From NCBI GenBank assembly GCA_963835295.1, contig CAWIEX010000011.1, positions 1,178,001-1,242,000 of the forward strand: a stretch of DNA of 64,000 nucleotides, read 5' to 3'. The translations under genes were made by a program, and so were the position numbers. The notes under the pieces are model-generated. The model ran no database searches. It was given only the letters and a program-made list of their open reading frames with translations, and was not told where the DNA came from. Shown in pieces: positions 43,607-52,389 of this stretch. Source of the stretch: JAOPZW01 sp963835295. GTDB lineage: Bacteria; Actinomycetota; Thermoleophilia; Solirubrobacterales; Solirubrobacteraceae. Each line of letters starts with the position of its first letter. The stretch's first letter is position 1.

Positions 43607-45301
43607 ATGCCTGCACACGACGTTCTCATCATCGGCGCGGGTCTCGCGGGCCAGCGCGCGGCGTTGGCCGCCGCGGACGCGGGGGCGTCGGTGGCGCTGT
43701 TGAGCAAGGTCCATCCGGTGCGCTCGCACTCCGTGGCGGCCGCCGGGGGCATCAACGCGGCCATCAACCCGGCCGACGACTGGCGCTCGCACGCCTTCGA
43801 CACCGTGAAGGGCTCGGACTTCCTGGGCGACCAGGACGCCATCGAGATCATGTGCAGCGAGGCGCCCGGGGAGGTCATGCACCTCGAGCACATCGGGGTC
43901 ACCTTCCACCGCAACGAGAGCGGCGAGCTCGACCTGCGGGCGTTCGGCGGCGCCTCGATGAACCGCACCGCCTACGTGGCGGACATCACCGGCCAGGCGA
44001 TGCTCCACGTGCTCTACGAGCAGATCCTCAAGTACACCGATCGCATCGATCGCTACGAGGAGTGGTTCGTCACCTCGCTGATCCTCGACGACGACGGGAC
44101 CTGTGTCGGCGTCGTGGCGCGCGACATCCGCTCCGGGGGCATGGAGACCTTCGCGGCCAAGAACGTGATCCTCGCCTCCGGCGGCGCGGGGCAGTGCTAC
44201 AGGCCGACGACCAATGCGCTCATCTGCACGGGCGACGGCATCGCGCAGGCCTACCGGGCTGGCGCGCCGCTGATGGACATGGAGATGATCCAGTACCACC
44301 CGACGACGCTGGCCGAGAACGGCTTCCTCATCACCGAGGGCGCCCGCGGCGAGGGTGCGCACCTGCTCAACGCCGACGGCGAGCGCTTCATGGAGAAGTA
44401 CGCGCCCAACAAGATGGAGCTCGCCTCGCGCGACGTCGTCTCGCGGGCCGAGCAGACCGAGATCAACGAGGGCCGCGGCGTGGGCGAGGGCGGCGGCGGC
44501 ATCCTCCTGGACATCACCGTGGTCCCGCGCAAGCGCACGCTCGAGGCGCTGCGCGAGATCGTCAACATCGGCCGCGACTTCGCGGGCACCGACATCACGC
44601 GCGAGCCGATCGAGATCCGCCCCGGCCAGCACTACATCATGGGCGGGGTCAAGACCGACATCAACGGCGCCACGCCGATCTCCGGGCTCTACGCCGCGGG
44701 CGAGGTGGCCTGCGTCTCGGTCCACGGCGGCAATCGCCTGGGCGCGAACTCGCTGCTGGACACGCTCATCTTCGGCCGGCGCTCGGGCGAGCATGCCGCC
44801 GCCCGCGCGAGCGCCATGGGCATGCCTCAGGTAGGCGACGAGCAGATGCGCCGCGACGCCGCCGACATCGACGCGATCATCGGCCGCGAGCGCACGAGCC
44901 GCCGCGTCTCGGAGGTCAAGGAGGAGCTGGGCACCGAGATGAACCGCAACGTCGCGGTCTTCCGCGACGAGGCGGGCCTGCGCCACGCCCACGAGGTCGT
45001 GCGCCGTCTCAAGGAGGAGGCCCAGACGGCCTACATCGACGACCGCGGCACCGTGTTCAACCAGGACGTCCTCGGAGCCATCGAGCTCAGCTACATGCTC
45101 GACACCGCCGAGGCCACCGTCGTGGCGGCCATCGAGCGCAAGGAATCGCGCGGCGCGCAGTTCCGCACCGACTACCCCGAGCGCAACGACGACGTGTGGC
45201 TCAAGCACATCGACATCGGGCGCAACGGGGACGACGTCCCCGAGGTGTCCTACTCGCCCGTGACGATCACCCAGTGGCAGCCGGAAGAGAGGAAGTACTA
45301 G
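43607..45301 (+). CDS. sdhA: Succinate dehydrogenase/fumarate reductase flavoprotein subunit
   Basis: A 564-residue FAD subunit. The nucleotide motif IIGAGLAGQRAALAAADAG opens it, then SKVHPVRSHSVAAAGG, where His carries the covalent FAD in family members. Further blocks: QYHPTTLAENGFLITEGARGEG (~225-246) with the active-site residues and the HGGNRLGANSLLDTL stretch (~372-386). It oxidises succinate to fumarate or the reverse. No Tat signal is seen, so it faces the cytoplasm. The stop overlaps the sdhB start by one base (TAGTG). Confidence 0.95.
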   Translation: MPAHDVLIIGAGLAGQRAALAAADAGASVALLSKVHPVRSHSVAAAGGINAAINPADDWRSHAFDTVKGSDFLGDQDAIEIMCSEAPGEVMHLEHIGVTFHRNESGELDLRAFGGASMNRTAYVADITGQAMLHVLYEQILKYTDRIDRYEEWFVTSLILDDDGTCVGVVARDIRSGGMETFAAKNVILASGGAGQCYRPTTNALICTGDGIAQAYRAGAPLMDMEMIQYHPTTLAENGFLITEGARGEGAHLLNADGERFMEKYAPNKMELASRDVVSRAEQTEINEGRGVGEGGGGILLDITVVPRKRTLEALREIVNIGRDFAGTDITREPIEIRPGQHYIMGGVKTDINGATPISGLYAAGEVACVSVHGGNRLGANSLLDTLIFGRRSGEHAAARASAMGMPQVGDEQMRRDAADIDAIIGRERTSRRVSEVKEELGTEMNRNVAVFRDEAGLRHAHEVVRRLKEEAQTAYIDDRGTVFNQDVLGAIELSYMLDTAEATVVAAIERKESRGAQFRTDYPERNDDVWLKHIDIGRNGDDVPEVSYSPVTITQWQPEERKY

Positions 45302-46479
45302 TGGCCGAAGCCCACAAGCCGCCCCAGGACTTCACGCTGCGCCTGCGCCGCTACGACCCCGAGTCGGGCGAGGCGCCGTATTGGGACGAGCACACGATCC
45401 AGCTCGGGCCGCATCGCTCGGTCCTCGAGGGGATCCTTCAGGCCAAGGCACGCTTCGACGGCTCCATCGGCATCCGCTGCTCGTGTCGCGCCGCCATCTG
45501 CGGCTCGTGCGGGGTGCGCATCAACGGCCAGCCCGGCCTCGCCTGCCACACCCATCTCGACAAGGCGCTGGCGTCCTCGCGCGACGGCGTCATCGAGGTC
45601 GAGCCGATGGGCAACATGCCCGTCATCAAGGACCTCATCGTGGACATGGACGCCGTCCACTGGAAGAAGGTCCAGCGCGTCACCCCGTGGCTCATCAACA
45701 AGCAGCCGATCCCCGAGCGCGAGTACATCGTCCCGCGCGAGTCGATGATCGACGTGACGCAGTCGATGGCCTGCATCCAGTGCGGCGCCTGCGTGAGCGA
45801 CTGCCTGTCGATGGAGGTCGACCCGCTCTTCATCGGCCCGGCCGCGCTGGCCAAGGCCTACCGCTTCGTCGGCGACCCGCGCGACGCCCAGCAGTTCGAG
45901 CGCCTCAAGGACCTGGCCGAGGACCCGCACGGGATCTACGACTGCACCCACTGCTTCAAGTGCATCGAGGCGTGCCCCAAGGGCGTCGCCCCGATGAGCC
46001 AGATCATGCGCCTGCGCCGCCGCGCCGGCAGCGACCACCACATCGTCGACCGCAACAACGGCGAGCGCCACGAGGCGGCCTTCGTGACCCTGGTCAAGGA
46101 CCACGGCCTGCTGTGGGAGGCCGAGCTGCTGCCGCGCTCCTATGGCGGCAACTCGTTCTTCGGCAAGTTCGCCCCGCCCGCGGCCCTCGAGCTGGTCGAC
46201 TCGCTGCCGGTCATCACCAAGGCGCTGCTGCGGCGCAAGGTCACGCCGGCCGGCGCGCTCAAGCCCCACAAGATCCCCAAGGACGACCTCAAGCAGGTCC
46301 GGCGCATCTACGACACGGTCGAGGGGCGCGACGAGCGCTTCGAGCTCAACCTCTACATCACCGGCTACGACGAGGTCGAGGAGGGCGCCGAGGAGCCCCA
46401 GCGCGTCGGCGTCGCCGCCGAGGACGGCATGCCCTCCGCGCCGGGCAGCTCGCCTGCGGGCGACGGGAGCGGGGCATGA
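45301..46479 (+). CDS. sdhB: Succinate dehydrogenase/fumarate reductase iron-sulfur subunit
   Basis: A 392-residue protein, much longer than the usual ~240-residue SdhB. The N-terminal 2Fe-2S domain has CSCRAAICGSCGVRING (~60-76) and CHTH. The second part has CIQCGACVSDCLS (~158-170) and CTHCFKCIEACPKG (~217-230) for the other clusters. The last ~140 residues (from about 250) extend past the normal end, with LKPHKIPKDDLKQVRRIYD. This extra part may contact the third subunit. The stop overlaps the following ATG by four bases. Confidence 0.94.
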   Translation: MAEAHKPPQDFTLRLRRYDPESGEAPYWDEHTIQLGPHRSVLEGILQAKARFDGSIGIRCSCRAAICGSCGVRINGQPGLACHTHLDKALASSRDGVIEVEPMGNMPVIKDLIVDMDAVHWKKVQRVTPWLINKQPIPEREYIVPRESMIDVTQSMACIQCGACVSDCLSMEVDPLFIGPAALAKAYRFVGDPRDAQQFERLKDLAEDPHGIYDCTHCFKCIEACPKGVAPMSQIMRLRRRAGSDHHIVDRNNGERHEAAFVTLVKDHGLLWEAELLPRSYGGNSFFGKFAPPAALELVDSLPVITKALLRRKVTPAGALKPHKIPKDDLKQVRRIYDTVEGRDERFELNLYITGYDEVEEGAEEPQRVGVAAEDGMPSAPGSSPAGDGSGA

Positions 46480-47387
46480 GAGTCGCCTATTGGCCCGGTT
46501 GCGTGAGCCGCGGCTTCACCCCGGAGTTGCACGGCTCGATGGCCAAGGTCGCGCCGCTGCTCGACATCGAGCTCGTCGAGCTCGACCGCGCCTGCTGCAC
46601 CGGCGCGGGCGTGATCGCCGAGCACAACCAGGAGCTGGCCGACACGCTCAACGCCCGCACTTTCGCGCTGGCCCAGCGCGTGGACGGCGCCGAGCTGATG
46701 ATGAACATCTGCTCGACCTGCCAGGGCGCGCAGAGCGAGTGCCAGGAGCGCCTCGACGCCAACGCGGACTACCGCGCGCACGTCAACGAGACGCTGGCGG
46801 GCGAGGGCCTGACCTACGAGCAGGGCATCACCAACAAGAACTTCCTCTGGCTGCTGGTCGAGGAGATCGGCCTCGACGAGCTGCGCTCACGGGTCCGGCG
46901 CCCGCTGACCGACCTCAAGGTCGGGCCGTTCTACGGCTGCTACATCGTGCGCCCCGTGGACCGGCTCGGCATCGACGCGGACGAGCAGCCGCGCGACACC
47001 TACCTGGCGCAGGTCATCGAGGCGCTCGGCGGCACGGTCATCGAGTACGCCGGCTCTCACAAGTGCTGCGGCTTTCCCATCATCACGATGAACAAGGAGG
47101 CTTCGCTCAAGCAGGCCGGCCGCCACCTCGGCGACGCCGTCGACGCCGACGCCGACTGCCTGGTGACGCCGTGCCCGCTGTGCCACCTCAACCTCGACCT
47201 CCAGCAGCCGCTGGCCGAGCGCACGGTGGGCCGCGAGCTCAACATGCCGGTCTTGCATCTTCCCCAGCTCGTCGGCCTCGCCCTCGGCCTCGAGCCCAAG
47301 GAGCTGGGCTTCCAGCGCCACGTGGTCAAGCCGTCGAGCGTGATCGACTGGACGACGTCGGTGGTGGCCGGCGTCGAGGCGGCCTAG
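46476..47387 (+). CDS. CCG-domain subunit of succinate dehydrogenase (SdhE/HdrB type)
   Basis: A 303-residue protein with two CCG-domain halves: YWPGCVSRGFTPELHG and LDRACCTGAGVIAEHN in the first half, and GCYIVRP, SHKCCGFPI and TPCPLCHLNLD in the second. It resembles HdrB and the SdhE subunit of anchor-free succinate:quinone reductases known from Archaea and Campylobacter-type fumarate reductases. It would replace the haem-binding SdhC/D anchors, since none is found here. It is coupled to sdhB by ATGA. Its stop shares a CTAG with the converging VOC gene. Confidence 0.88.
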   Translation: MRVAYWPGCVSRGFTPELHGSMAKVAPLLDIELVELDRACCTGAGVIAEHNQELADTLNARTFALAQRVDGAELMMNICSTCQGAQSECQERLDANADYRAHVNETLAGEGLTYEQGITNKNFLWLLVEEIGLDELRSRVRRPLTDLKVGPFYGCYIVRPVDRLGIDADEQPRDTYLAQVIEALGGTVIEYAGSHKCCGFPIITMNKEASLKQAGRHLGDAVDADADCLVTPCPLCHLNLDLQQPLAERTVGRELNMPVLHLPQLVGLALGLEPKELGFQRHVVKPSSVIDWTTSVVAGVEAA

Positions 47388-48145
47388 GGGTCCAGCTCGC
47401 CCGTCAGGACGCTGAACACGGCGTTCTGCGGGTCGCGCAGGACGGCCAGGCGGCCGCCGTTGGGCACGTCCATCGGGCCCATGACCGTGTCCCCGCCGAG
47501 TTCGCGGGCGCGCGCGACGGTCGCATCGACATCGTCGACCGCGAAGTAGAGGTTCCACGCGGGGTGGCTGCCAGGCGGCATCGGCATCATGCCACCGTTG
47601 CGGTTGGCGCCGTTGGTGATCGACAAGTACTCGCCGGGAGCGATCTCCTGGATGCCCCAGCCGAAGAGGTCGCGATAGAAGGCGCTCGAGGCGGCCACGT
47701 CGGGTGAGATGAGGTCGTTCCAGGCCAGCGCCCCGGGCGCGTTGACCAGTCCGGCGCCGATGTTGTCCTTTGGCTCCCACACGGACAGGAACGCGCCCTG
47801 CGGGTCCTGGAGGACGGCCATCCGACCCGCGTCGAAGACGTCGAACGGCGGCGCGATGATGGTCGCGCCGAGCTCGCGAGCGCGGTCGGCGCTCGCGTCG
47901 GCGCTTTCGACGGTGACGTAGCAGTTCCAGTGCGCCGGCATGTCGTCGCCCTGCACGCCGCCGATCGCCGCGACCGAATGGCCCTGGAGCTTGGCCATCG
48001 CGTACGTGGAGCCGTCGCCGATCGGGATCTCGTCGTACTCCCAACCGAGGAGGTCGGCGTAGAAGGACTTCGCGGCGTCCTGGTCGGTGGTCTGGAGGTC
48101 GACCCAGCTGAAAGTGCCGGGTGCGTAGCTCGTGCGTTCGCCCAT
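47384..48145 (-). CDS. Two-domain VOC-fold protein (glyoxalase/bleomycin-resistance superfamily)
   Basis: A 253-residue protein made of two VOC repeats: residues ~10-125 (GTFSWVDLQTTDQDAAKSFYADLLGWEYDE) and ~135-250 (AFYRDLFGWGIQEIAPGEYL). Each half keeps the paired beta-alpha-beta-beta-beta pattern, with the ends DPQGAFLSVWEP and DPQNAVFSVL. Such tandem proteins are annotated as hydroxylase or glyoxalase-like; the metal ligands are not fully clear, so it may be a binding protein. It converges on the sdh operon and overlaps the last codon region by four bases. Confidence 0.85.
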   Translation of the reverse strand: MGERTSYAPGTFSWVDLQTTDQDAAKSFYADLLGWEYDEIPIGDGSTYAMAKLQGHSVAAIGGVQGDDMPAHWNCYVTVESADASADRARELGATIIAPPFDVFDAGRMAVLQDPQGAFLSVWEPKDNIGAGLVNAPGALAWNDLISPDVAASSAFYRDLFGWGIQEIAPGEYLSITNGANRNGGMMPMPPGSHPAWNLYFAVDDVDATVARARELGGDTVMGPMDVPNGGRLAVLRDPQNAVFSVLTGELDP

Positions 48146-48186
48146 ACGGCGACGCTACCAAGGAGGGCGTAAGCCGGAAGTGAAGA

Positions 48187-49212
48187 TCAGACGCGCGCCG
48201 GGCCGCCCACGAGTCCCCGCGCGTGCAGCAGCTCGGCGATCTGGACCGTGTTGAGCGCGGCGCCCTTGAGCAGGTTGTCGCCGACCACGAAGAAGTTGAG
48301 GCTGTGGTCGTCGTAGAGGTCGGCGCGCACGCGCCCGACGGCGACCTCGTCGCGCCCGGCCCACTCCAGCGGCGTGGGGATGTCGTCGAGCTCGAGGTTG
48401 GGGAAGGCGCCCAGCGCCCCCATCGCCTCCTCGAGGTCGACGGGGCGCTCGAAGGTCGCGCGCACCTCGATGGCGTGGCCGACCATGACCGGCACCCGCA
48501 CGCACGTCGGCGCGACGTTGAGCCCCGGCAGGTCGAGGATCTTGCGCGACTCGTTGCGCAGCTTCATCTCCTCGTCGCTGTAGCCGCCCTCGACCTGCGA
48601 GCCCAGCCACGGCACCACGTTGAAGGCCAGCGCCTTGGCGTGGACCTTCGCCTCGACCGACGCCGCCGCCGTGGCGCCATCGTTGACGAGGTCGTGCCCG
48701 CGGACGGTGTCGACCTGGCCGTGGAGCTCGTCCATGCCCTTCTGGCCGGCGCCGCCCGCGGCCTGGAAGGAGGTGCAGACCATCGTCGTCAGCCCGAAGG
48801 CGTCGTGCAGCGCCTTGGCCGGGAGCATGACCGCCATCGTCGTGCAGTTCGGGTTGGCCACGATGCCCTTGCCGATGTGCTCCAGCGCGTCTGGGTTGAC
48901 CTCCGAGACGACGAGCGGGACCTCGGGGTCCATCCGCCACGCCGACGAGTTGTCGACCACGAGCGCGCCCGCGGCGGCGAAGCGCGGCGACCACTCGCGC
49001 GACGTCGCGCCGCCGGCGCTGAACAGCGCCACGTCGAAGCCCTGGATCGTCTCGTCGGCCAGCGGCTGGACGACCATGTCGCCGAGTTGCCGGCCGGCCG
49101 AGCGCGCGGAAGCAAAGGGCACGACTTCGTCGGCGGGAAAGCCGCGGCGCTCGAGCAGCGCGAGCAGCAGCGTGCCGACGGCGCCGGTGGCGCCCACCAC
49201 GGCGACCCTCAT
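48187..49212 (-). CDS. asd: Aspartate-semialdehyde dehydrogenase
   Basis: A 341-residue enzyme reducing aspartyl phosphate to aspartate semialdehyde, the branch point to lysine/diaminopimelate, threonine and methionine. N-terminal VVGATGAVGTLLLALL binds NADP; catalytic Cys in ANPNCTTMAVMLP (~128); later the QAAGGAGQKGM block (~157). The start overlaps the lysC stop by four bases (ATGA), the usual lysC-asd order in Actinobacteria. This pathway supplies diaminopimelate for the wall. Confidence 0.95.
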   Translation of the reverse strand: MRVAVVGATGAVGTLLLALLERRGFPADEVVPFASARSAGRQLGDMVVQPLADETIQGFDVALFSAGGATSREWSPRFAAAGALVVDNSSAWRMDPEVPLVVSEVNPDALEHIGKGIVANPNCTTMAVMLPAKALHDAFGLTTMVCTSFQAAGGAGQKGMDELHGQVDTVRGHDLVNDGATAAASVEAKVHAKALAFNVVPWLGSQVEGGYSDEEMKLRNESRKILDLPGLNVAPTCVRVPVMVGHAIEVRATFERPVDLEEAMGALGAFPNLELDDIPTPLEWAGRDEVAVGRVRADLYDDHSLNFFVVGDNLLKGAALNTVQIAELLHARGLVGGPARV

Positions 49213-50477
49213 GACGCGAACTCCCCGAAGGGCTGCTCGGGGCGGATGGTGCCCTCGCCCGAGAGCTCGAAGGCGCCGTGCAGCGCCTTGACCGCGTCCG
49301 GGACGCGATCGCCCGGGACGACGCAGGAGATCCGGATCGGGGAGGTCGAGATCATCATGATGTTGATGCCGTTGTCGCCGAGCGTCGTGAAGACCTTGGC
49401 CGCGACGCCCGGGTGGGTCTTCATTCCGGCCCCGACGATCGAGACCTTCCCCATCGACTCGTCGGTCGCGACGGTCATGCCGAGCTCGGAGGCGATCGGG
49501 TCGAGCGCCGTGCGCGCCGCGAGGATGTCGTCGCGCGGGATGGTGAACGACATGTCCGCGCGCAGGCCCTCGGTCTCGGGCTCGCCCTGGATGATCATGT
49601 CGATGTTGACGTTGGCCCGGGCCAGCGCGGTGGTCACGCGCCCGGCGACGCCGGGCGTGTCCGGCACGCCCATGAGCGTGACGCGGGCCTCGCCGAGCGA
49701 GTGGGTGACGGCGGTGATGAGGGGCTGCTCCATGGTGTCCTCTTCGGAGACGACAACGGTACCGGGCGCGTCGTCGAAGCTCGATCGGCAGTGGATGCGC
49801 ACGCCGTGGTTGCGGGCGTACTCGACCGAGCGCAGCTGCAGCACCCCGGCGCCCGAGGCCGACATCTCGAGCATCTCCTCGAAGGAGAGGACCGGCAGCT
49901 TGCGCGCGTTGGGCACGAGCCGCGGGTCGGCCGAGAAGACGCCCGGGACGTCGGTGTAGATCTCGCACACCTCGGCGCCCACGGCGGCAGCGAGGGCCAC
50001 GGCCGTCGTGTCCGACCCGCCGCGGCCCAGGGTCGTCACGTCGCGTGCGGTGCTCACGCCCTGAAAGCCGGCCACGAGGACGATCGAGTCCGCGTCGAGG
50101 GCGGCGAAGATGCGATCGGCGCGCACGTCGAGGATGCGCGCCTTGGTGTGCGAGGTGTCCGTGACGATCCCGGCCTGCGAGCCGGTCAGCGAGATGGCGC
50201 GGTGGCCGAGGTCGTTGATGGCCATCGCGCACAGGGCGCAGGACACGCGCTCGCCCGTGGACAGCAGCATGTCCATCTCGCGCGGGTCGGGGGTCGGCGA
50301 GACTTCATGGGCGTCGGCGATGAGCCGGTCGGTCTCCTTGCCGCGCGCGCTGAGGACGGCCACGACGCGGTGTCCCGCCTCGCGCTTGGCGACGATGCGC
50401 TGGGCCGCGCGCTTGAGGCGCTCGGCGTCGGCCACCGAGGTGCCTCCGAACTTCATGACGACGGTTGCGCTGTCCAT
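49209..50477 (-). CDS. lysC: Aspartate kinase with two ACT domains
   Basis: A 422-residue aspartokinase that phosphorylates aspartate. It begins MKFGGTSVADAERL after a short lead, with TLGRGGSDTTAVALA (~155) and the DVPGVFSADPRLV block (~185). Two ACT domains end the protein (about 265-340 and 345-415), where lysine and threonine feedback control normally acts; the second contains ISTSPIRISCVV. An internal start for the small beta subunit, as known in some Gram-positives, is possible but I cannot show one. First gene of lysC-asd. Confidence 0.96.
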   Translation of the reverse strand: MDSATVVMKFGGTSVADAERLKRAAQRIVAKREAGHRVVAVLSARGKETDRLIADAHEVSPTPDPREMDMLLSTGERVSCALCAMAINDLGHRAISLTGSQAGIVTDTSHTKARILDVRADRIFAALDADSIVLVAGFQGVSTARDVTTLGRGGSDTTAVALAAAVGAEVCEIYTDVPGVFSADPRLVPNARKLPVLSFEEMLEMSASGAGVLQLRSVEYARNHGVRIHCRSSFDDAPGTVVVSEEDTMEQPLITAVTHSLGEARVTLMGVPDTPGVAGRVTTALARANVNIDMIIQGEPETEGLRADMSFTIPRDDILAARTALDPIASELGMTVATDESMGKVSIVGAGMKTHPGVAAKVFTTLGDNGINIMMISTSPIRISCVVPGDRVPDAVKALHGAFELSGEGTIRPEQPFGEFAS

Positions 50478-50526
50478 GACGAGGGCCGAAGGATAAGAGG
50501 CGTCCGGCCCTGGGTAGGGCAATGCC

Positions 50527-52389
50527 ATGCGCCGCCTGCTGCTCTCCGTCCTGGCCGCCGCCCTCGTCGCCGCCCCGGCCGCCGCCCACCAGACTCCCGC
50601 GCCGACCAGGCAGCCGACGGCCGTCGGCGTCGGTGGAGGCGCCGCGACCGTCGATCCGCAGGCCACGCGGGCGGCAATCGACGTCCTGCGCCGCGGCGGC
50701 AACGCCGTCGACGCCGCGATCGCCGCGTCCGGCGTGCTGGGGGTCGTCGAGCCGTACTCGTGCGGGATCGGCGGCGGCGGCTTCATGACCGTCTACACCG
50801 CCCGCGACGGCAAGGTCCACACCATCGACGCGCGCGAGACCGCGCCGGCGGCGATGAACGACCAGTCCTTCGTCGGCCTGCAGAGCTTCGAGAGCCAGCG
50901 CGTCAGCGGCATGAGCGTCGGCGTGCCCGGCACGCTGCGCGCCTGGCAGAAGGCGCTGGACGACTACGGGACGTGGCCGCTGAGCCGCGCGCTGCAGCCG
51001 GGCATCGCCGCCGCGCAGCGCGGCTTCACCGTGGACCAGACGTTCTACAACCAGACCGACGAGGCCAAGGCGATCTTCGCCGACTTCCCGGCCACGGCGG
51101 CGCTGTACCTCGACCCCGACGGCTCGCCGCGCGACGTCGGCAGCGTCATCAGGAACCCCGACCTGGCGCGCACCTACGCGCTCATCGCCCGCCAGGGTGC
51201 CGACGCCCTGTACTCGGGGCCGCTCGCGCAGGCGATCGTCGACACCGTCAAGCACCCGCCGCTGCGCTCCGGCTCGACGCGGTCGGTCCGCCCCGGCCTG
51301 ATGGAGCTCAGCGACCTCGCGGCCTACGAGGCGCTGGACCGCGACCCGACGCACATCGGCTACCGCGGGCTGGACGTCTACGGCATGGCGCCGCCCTCGT
51401 CCGGTGGCTCCACCGTCGGCGAGATCCTCAACATCCTGGAGGGCTATCCGGACCTCGGGACCATGCCGCGCGAGCGCGCGCTGCACCTCTACCTCGAGGC
51501 CTCGCGGCTGGCCTACGCCGACCGCGGCGCCTTCTTGGCCGACCCCGGCTACGTGAGCGTCCCGCTGGCGCAGCTGCTGTCCGACCAGTTCGCCGCGCAG
51601 CGCCGGGCCAAGATCACCGAGACCGCGGCGACCTCGCCGGTGCCGCCGGGTGACCCGAGCGCCGTCACCGACACCAGCGCGTCGACCACGCGCGTGGGCT
51701 CGACGACGAACCTCACGGTCACCGACCGCTGGGGCAACGTCGTCGACTACACCTTCACCATCGAGCAGACCGGTGGCAGCGGCATGGTCGTGCCCGGCTA
51801 CGGCTTCCTGCTCAACAACGAGCTCACCGACTTCAACCTGACCACGAGCACCGATCCGGCCGTGCCGGGCGGCGTCAGCACCGGCGCGAACAAGGTGGAG
51901 GGCGGCAAGCGGCCGCGCTCGTCGATCGCTCCGACCATCGTCCTGCGCAACGGCCGGCCCTTCCTGGCCCTCGGCTCGCCCGGCGGCGCCTCGATCATCA
52001 CCACGGTCACGCAGATCCTCCTCAACCGCGTGGACTTCGGCATGACGCTGCCCGACGCCGTGGCCGCTCCGCGCCTGAGCCAGCGCAACTCGGCGACGAC
52101 GCAGACCGAGGCGTCGTTCCTGAGCACGCCGGAGGCCGCCGCGTTGCAGGCCCGCGGCCATGCCTTCATGGTCAACACCGGGACCGGCGCGGAGATCGGC
52201 GCCGCCACCGGGATCGAGTTCCTGCCCCACGGGCTGGTGCAGGTGGCGGCCGAGCCGGTGCGCCGCGGCGGCGGCAGCGCCGCGGTCGTGTGGTCGGGCG
52301 GCCACCGCCGACACGGTCGGGACGGCCATGGAGGGCGTCACCGGATGCACCCGCCGCACGACGTCAAGAGGCCGGGCGCGCGCCGCTAA
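50527..52389 (+). CDS. ggt: Gamma-glutamyltransferase, secreted
   Basis: A 620-residue precursor with a signal peptide (residues 1-20, ending AAAH). It has the N-terminal nucleophile family layout: large subunit with VLRRGGNAVDAAIAASGVLGVVEP (~58-80) and GIGGGGFMTVY, then the small subunit beginning at the Thr nucleophile in STTNLTVTDRWGNVVDY (~395-410). The usual motif is TTH; here Asn replaces His. Later GGTGSGM-like and LLNNELTDF blocks and SPGGASIITTVTQI agree with the family. It hydrolyses or transfers the gamma-glutamyl group of glutathione and related peptides. Its TAA stop overlaps the converging aminotransferase stop. Confidence 0.93.
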   Translation: MRRLLLSVLAAALVAAPAAAHQTPAPTRQPTAVGVGGGAATVDPQATRAAIDVLRRGGNAVDAAIAASGVLGVVEPYSCGIGGGGFMTVYTARDGKVHTIDARETAPAAMNDQSFVGLQSFESQRVSGMSVGVPGTLRAWQKALDDYGTWPLSRALQPGIAAAQRGFTVDQTFYNQTDEAKAIFADFPATAALYLDPDGSPRDVGSVIRNPDLARTYALIARQGADALYSGPLAQAIVDTVKHPPLRSGSTRSVRPGLMELSDLAAYEALDRDPTHIGYRGLDVYGMAPPSSGGSTVGEILNILEGYPDLGTMPRERALHLYLEASRLAYADRGAFLADPGYVSVPLAQLLSDQFAAQRRAKITETAATSPVPPGDPSAVTDTSASTTRVGSTTNLTVTDRWGNVVDYTFTIEQTGGSGMVVPGYGFLLNNELTDFNLTTSTDPAVPGGVSTGANKVEGGKRPRSSIAPTIVLRNGRPFLALGSPGGASIITTVTQILLNRVDFGMTLPDAVAAPRLSQRNSATTQTEASFLSTPEAAALQARGHAFMVNTGTGAEIGAATGIEFLPHGLVQVAAEPVRRGGGSAAVVWSGGHRRHGRDGHGGRHRMHPPHDVKRPGARR

